NCBI GenBank assembly: GCA_023427125.1
Contig: JAEZBP010000118.1
Location: forward strand, 1 to 9,383
Origin: Pseudomonadota bacterium
GTDB lineage: Bacteria; Myxococcota_A; Polyangia; Polyangiales; Sandaracinaceae
Direction: 5' to 3'
DNA length: 9,383 nt
The first letter of the stretch is position 1; each line of letters begins with the position of its first letter. The translations under genes and the position numbers were made by a program. The notes beneath the pieces were generated by a model. That model searched no databases. It was given only the letters and a program-made list of their open reading frames with translations, and had not been told where the DNA came from. Below, piece after piece: positions 7,268 through 9,383 of this stretch.

Positions 7268-9100
7268 TTGGTGTGCAATCGAGCGATCCTCACGATCGCG
7301 ATGCTGGGCGCGATCGGCTGCGGCGGCGAGAGCGAGCAGCCTCGGGCGGAGGGCAGGCCGCCCTCGTCGCGCGCCATCGACGATCCGCAGCCGCGCTTCG
7401 AGGGCCTCGAGGGGTTCTGGTCGAGCGAGCAGGCGGCGGCGGTCCTCGAGCGCATCGAGCGGCTCGAGGTGCGCGCCGACACCTCGTCCCTGACGAGCGG
7501 CGAGCGCGAGGCGCTCGAGCGGCTGCTGGAGGTCGGCGAGGTGATGCAGCGCGTCTACGAGACGAGCCGCCACGCGCGCGCCCGCGCGGTTCGAGCGCAC
7601 CTCGCCTCGGTCGAGGTCGACGCGAGCGAGGCCGAGCGGCTCGAGCAGCTCCGCACGCTCTATCGGCTCTTCCAAGGGCCGATCGCGACCACTCGGAGCG
7701 GCGAGCACGAGCCCTTCGCGCCGGTCTCGCCCTACGAGCCGGGCCGCAACGTCTACCCGAGCGGGGCGAGCGCCGAGGCGCTCTCGACGTGGGCGGCCGC
7801 GAACCCCGCCGCGGGGATCCTCGACGTGCGCACGGTCGTGCGGCAGCGCTCGCTCGAGAGCCTGACCTTCGATCGCGGCGTGCGCGACGACCACCGGGTG
7901 CTCGAGGTGTTGCACCCGCGCCTGCGCGACACGCTGCGCGAGGGCCCGCGCGCGGGCGCGTTCTACGCCGTCCCCTACGCGCTCGCGTACGCGCCCGAGA
8001 TGATGCAGGCGCACGGGCTGCTCCGCGAAGCGGCCGAGCTCGTGCGGAGCGACGACGCCGATCTCGCCGACTACCTCGAGCAGCGCGCGCGCGATCTGCT
8101 CACGAACGACTACGAGGCTGGCGACGCCGCGTGGGTGAGCGGGCGCTTCCGCCGGCTGAACGCGCAGATCGGCGCCTACGAGACCTACGACGATCGCCTG
8201 CTCGGCCAGAAGGCCTTCTTCGGGATGTCGATCCTGATCCGCGCCCCCGAGGAGTCCGCCGAGCTCGAGCGCGCGGTGGCGAACCTCGCCGCGTTCGAGG
8301 CGGCGCTCCCGGGCGGGCCTTACCAAGCGGTGCGCGCCGCGATCCCCATCGGCATCTACGACGTGATCGCCGACTACGGCCAGGCGCGCGGCGGCAACAC
8401 CGCGTCGATCCTCCCGAACGAGGCGCACATCACGCGGAAGTACGGCCGCACGATCATGATCCGGCGCAACATCCTCTCGAACCCCGCGAGCACCGCGAGC
8501 GCCCAGCGCCGCTTCCGCGCGGTGGTCGCCGAGGCTCACGCGGAGGACCTCGGCGAGCAGGGCAACCTCGATCGCACCGTGTGGCACGAGGTCGGCCACT
8601 ATCTCGGCCCGAAGGAGACGGCCGACGGCCGCGACGTGACGGAGGCGCTCGGCAACCTGCACAACACGATCGAGGAGCTGAAGGCGGATCTCATCTCGCT
8701 CTGGCTGATCCCGCATCTGGTCTCGTCGAGCGTCATGACGCCGGAGCGAGCGCGCGCGGCGTACGCGGCCGGCATCCTGCGCACGCTGGTCACCACCGAG
8801 CCGCGGCGCGACAGCCCCTACGCCACGATGCAGCTCATGCAGCAGCGCTGGCTCTTCGACGCGGGCGTGCTGCGGCTCGAGGCGGGCAGGCTCTCCATCG
8901 ACTACGCGCGCTACCCGGCCGCCGTCCTCACGATGCTGACCGAGGTGCTTCGCATCCAGCGCGCGGGCGATCGAGCGGCCGCCGAGGCCTTCATCGATCG
9001 CTGGGCTCGCTGGGACGCCGCGGTGCAGGGCGCGATCGGCGCCCTGCTCGAGCCGGTCGCTCCAGCTCGCTGGCTGCCCGAGTACGCCGCGCTCGAGTGA
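7268..9100 (+). CDS. M49-like (dipeptidyl peptidase III-related) zinc metallopeptidase lipoprotein
   Basis: 610 residues from TTG 7268 (GTG 7271 equally possible). The N-terminus looks like a lipoprotein signal: N4-R5, a hydrophobic stretch 6-16, then lipobox A15-I16-G17-C18, predicting a mature protein anchored by C18 outside the cytoplasm. The catalytic core has WHEVGH (zinc ligands H440 and H444, general base E441) and, 25 residues on, TIEELKADLISLW with E470 as the likely third ligand, matching the EExxAD second motif of M49. Upstream, the region from YETYDD (304-309) through the PNEAHI segment resembles the M49-like part of plant Nudix hydrolase 3 as I recall it; no Nudix box is seen here. 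Length fits DPP III-like enzymes. The classical M49 motif is six residues (HExxGH); here it is five. Likely role: cleaving peptides at the cell surface or in the periplasm; substrate unknown. It sits 9 bp after the membrane-protein gene and converges on the right-edge gene. Confidence 0.85.
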   Translation: MVCNRAILTIAMLGAIGCGGESEQPRAEGRPPSSRAIDDPQPRFEGLEGFWSSEQAAAVLERIERLEVRADTSSLTSGEREALERLLEVGEVMQRVYETSRHARARAVRAHLASVEVDASEAERLEQLRTLYRLFQGPIATTRSGEHEPFAPVSPYEPGRNVYPSGASAEALSTWAAANPAAGILDVRTVVRQRSLESLTFDRGVRDDHRVLEVLHPRLRDTLREGPRAGAFYAVPYALAYAPEMMQAHGLLREAAELVRSDDADLADYLEQRARDLLTNDYEAGDAAWVSGRFRRLNAQIGAYETYDDRLLGQKAFFGMSILIRAPEESAELERAVANLAAFEAALPGGPYQAVRAAIPIGIYDVIADYGQARGGNTASILPNEAHITRKYGRTIMIRRNILSNPASTASAQRRFRAVVAEAHAEDLGEQGNLDRTVWHEVGHYLGPKETADGRDVTEALGNLHNTIEELKADLISLWLIPHLVSSSVMTPERARAAYAAGILRTLVTTEPRRDSPYATMQLMQQRWLFDAGVLRLEAGRLSIDYARYPAAVLTMLTEVLRIQRAGDRAAAEAFIDRWARWDAAVQGAIGALLEPVAPARWLPEYAALE

Positions 9101-9114
9101 GCTGAGCTGGCTGC

Positions 9115-9132
9115 TGCGCGCCTTCGCGCGCG
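9115..9132 (+). terminator. GC hairpin downstream of the peptidase gene (possible terminator)
   Basis: GCGCGC (9116-9121), loop CTTC, GCGCGC (9126-9131), extendable by one T-G pair. It lies 14 bases past the peptidase stop. No T-run follows, so intrinsic termination is unproven, and short GC palindromes occur by chance in such DNA. Confidence 0.3.
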
Positions 9133-9209
9133 CCGCCGAGCGAAGCGGTCCGGCTGACTGGACACCGGGGACGGGAAGCGCCAGCGGGGCGGTGCCGCGT
9201 AGCTCGGCC

Positions 9210-9230
9210 CGCGCGCTCGCGAAGCGCGCG
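9210..9230 (-). terminator. Perfect 8-bp GC hairpin downstream of the right-edge gene (possible terminator)
   Basis: CGCGCGCT (9210-9217), loop CGCGA, AGCGCGCG (9223-9230): an uninterrupted 8-bp stem. It begins ten bases beyond the stop of the minus-strand gene ending at 9241, the usual place for a terminator, and could also serve the plus-strand peptidase gene. Neither strand has a T-run after it, so it would be an atypical, strong-stem terminator or a transcript-end stabiliser. Confidence 0.4.
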
Positions 9231-9240
9231 CACAGACAAC

Positions 9241-9383
9241 TCAGCTCTGCTTGGTGCGCGCGACGTTCGACAGCTGAGCGTCGGTCACCTGAGCTCCGCT
9301 CGGCACGAGCGGCGGCCCGCTCGGCCCCATCGCGGTCGTGTGGGGGGGGGGGTGGGACGTGATGAAGCACTCGTTGAAGAGTG
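9241..9383 (-). CDS. Unrecognised protein, C-terminal fragment (start beyond the right edge)
   Basis: A minus-strand frame enters at the right edge and ends at TGA 9243-9241, giving 46 complete codons. It begins LFNECFITSHPPPHTTAM and ends VARTKQS. Nearly all third positions are G or C, whereas the two other minus-strand frames have poor composition, so it is probably genuine coding sequence. The tail is rich in proline, glycine and serine (MGPSGPPLVPSG), suggesting a flexible C-terminus. The three prolines of HPPPH are encoded within an 11-base homopolymer (9342-9352); both sides stay in the same good frame, so no frameshift is evident here. I do not recognise the family. The gene converges on the peptidase gene. 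Confidence 0.6.
   Translation of the reverse strand, partial: LFNECFITSHPPPHTTAMGPSGPPLVPSGAQVTDAQLSNVARTKQS
9342..9352 (+). repeat. Homopolymer of 11 G (C on the coding strand) inside the right-edge gene
   Basis: Eleven consecutive G, then T and three more G. On the minus strand it codes for His-Pro-Pro-Pro-His. Tracts of this length are prone to polymerase slippage and to sequencing length errors; a one-base change would shift the frame of everything downstream in the right-edge gene. Confidence 0.9.

Larger units (their letters stand above)
9101..9240 (+). other. Convergent intergenic region
   Basis: 140 bases between the ends of two convergent genes. Reading frames here lack protein-like composition. 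It contains two GC-rich hairpins (annotated separately) and no visible promoter; it is most simply a bidirectional termination region. Confidence 0.6.

Noticed and set aside
7273..9105. Plus-strand frame of 610 codons, same length as the peptidase but one frame over
   Set aside because: Arg-rich translation without motifs; the neighbouring frame holds the zinc-site motifs and lipobox.
9101..9240. CRISPR, small RNA or attachment site in the convergent gap
   Set aside because: No repeats with spacers, no tRNA-like fold and no integrase nearby; only two short GC hairpins.
6785..9370. Open frame of 861 codons antisense to the membrane-protein and peptidase genes
   Set aside because: It spans two plus-strand genes and an intergenic region, has Arg/Ala/His-rich low-complexity content, and runs in a different frame from the plausible right-edge gene.

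Overview
This window is very GC-rich, with almost every third codon position G or C. It reads as chromosomal DNA from a delta-proteobacterium-like organism, most plausibly Myxococcota (Polyangiales/Sandaracinaceae type). This assignment is inferred from base composition, the multi-PAS kinase with stand-alone receivers, frequent GTG/TTG starts and a lipoprotein peptidase; no marker gene proves it. There are no RNA genes, insertion sequences, CRISPR arrays or phage genes.

Layout. (1) Positions 1-953, minus strand: two signalling genes in tandem. The first is a Rcp1-type single-domain response regulator (953 to 534). The second is a receiver-PAS protein (505 to the left edge, incomplete). An 11-codon reading frame bridges them by two stop/start overlaps. 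(2) Positions 991-3261, plus strand: a soluble histidine kinase with four PAS-like sensor domains, divergent from the regulators and separated by only 37 bp. It is the likely phosphodonor of the Rcp1-type regulator. (3) Positions 3300-6770, plus: a full-length single-chain pyruvate carboxylase with all catalytic motifs. (4) Positions 6767-7258, plus: a small four-helix membrane protein of unknown function, overlapping pyc by 4 bp. (5) Positions 7268-9100, plus: a lipoprotein zinc metallopeptidase related to the M49 / dipeptidyl peptidase III family. (6) Positions 9101-9240: a short convergent intergenic region with two GC hairpins. (7) From 9383 down to 9241, minus: the C-terminal end of an unrecognised gene carrying an 11-base homopolymer.

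How the genes relate. The left third is a phosphorelay module. Spacing of 38 bp, a 4-bp overlap and 9 bp links kinase, pyc, membrane protein and peptidase on one strand, so read-through is possible, though nothing shows they share a pathway. pyc and the membrane gene are the pair most likely to be translationally coupled. Pyruvate carboxylase makes oxaloacetate from pyruvate and bicarbonate (anaplerosis or gluconeogenesis). The membrane protein and surface peptidase have no demonstrated link to it. I could not identify a convincing sigma-70 promoter anywhere. No stretch over 300 bases lacks a gene.

The region is mostly ordinary. The points most worth a second look are the lipoprotein M49-like peptidase with a five-residue HExxH motif, the mini-ORF bridge between the two regulators, the membrane gene overlapping pyc, and the homopolymer in the right-edge gene. 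I do not see clear evidence of a wholly new system.
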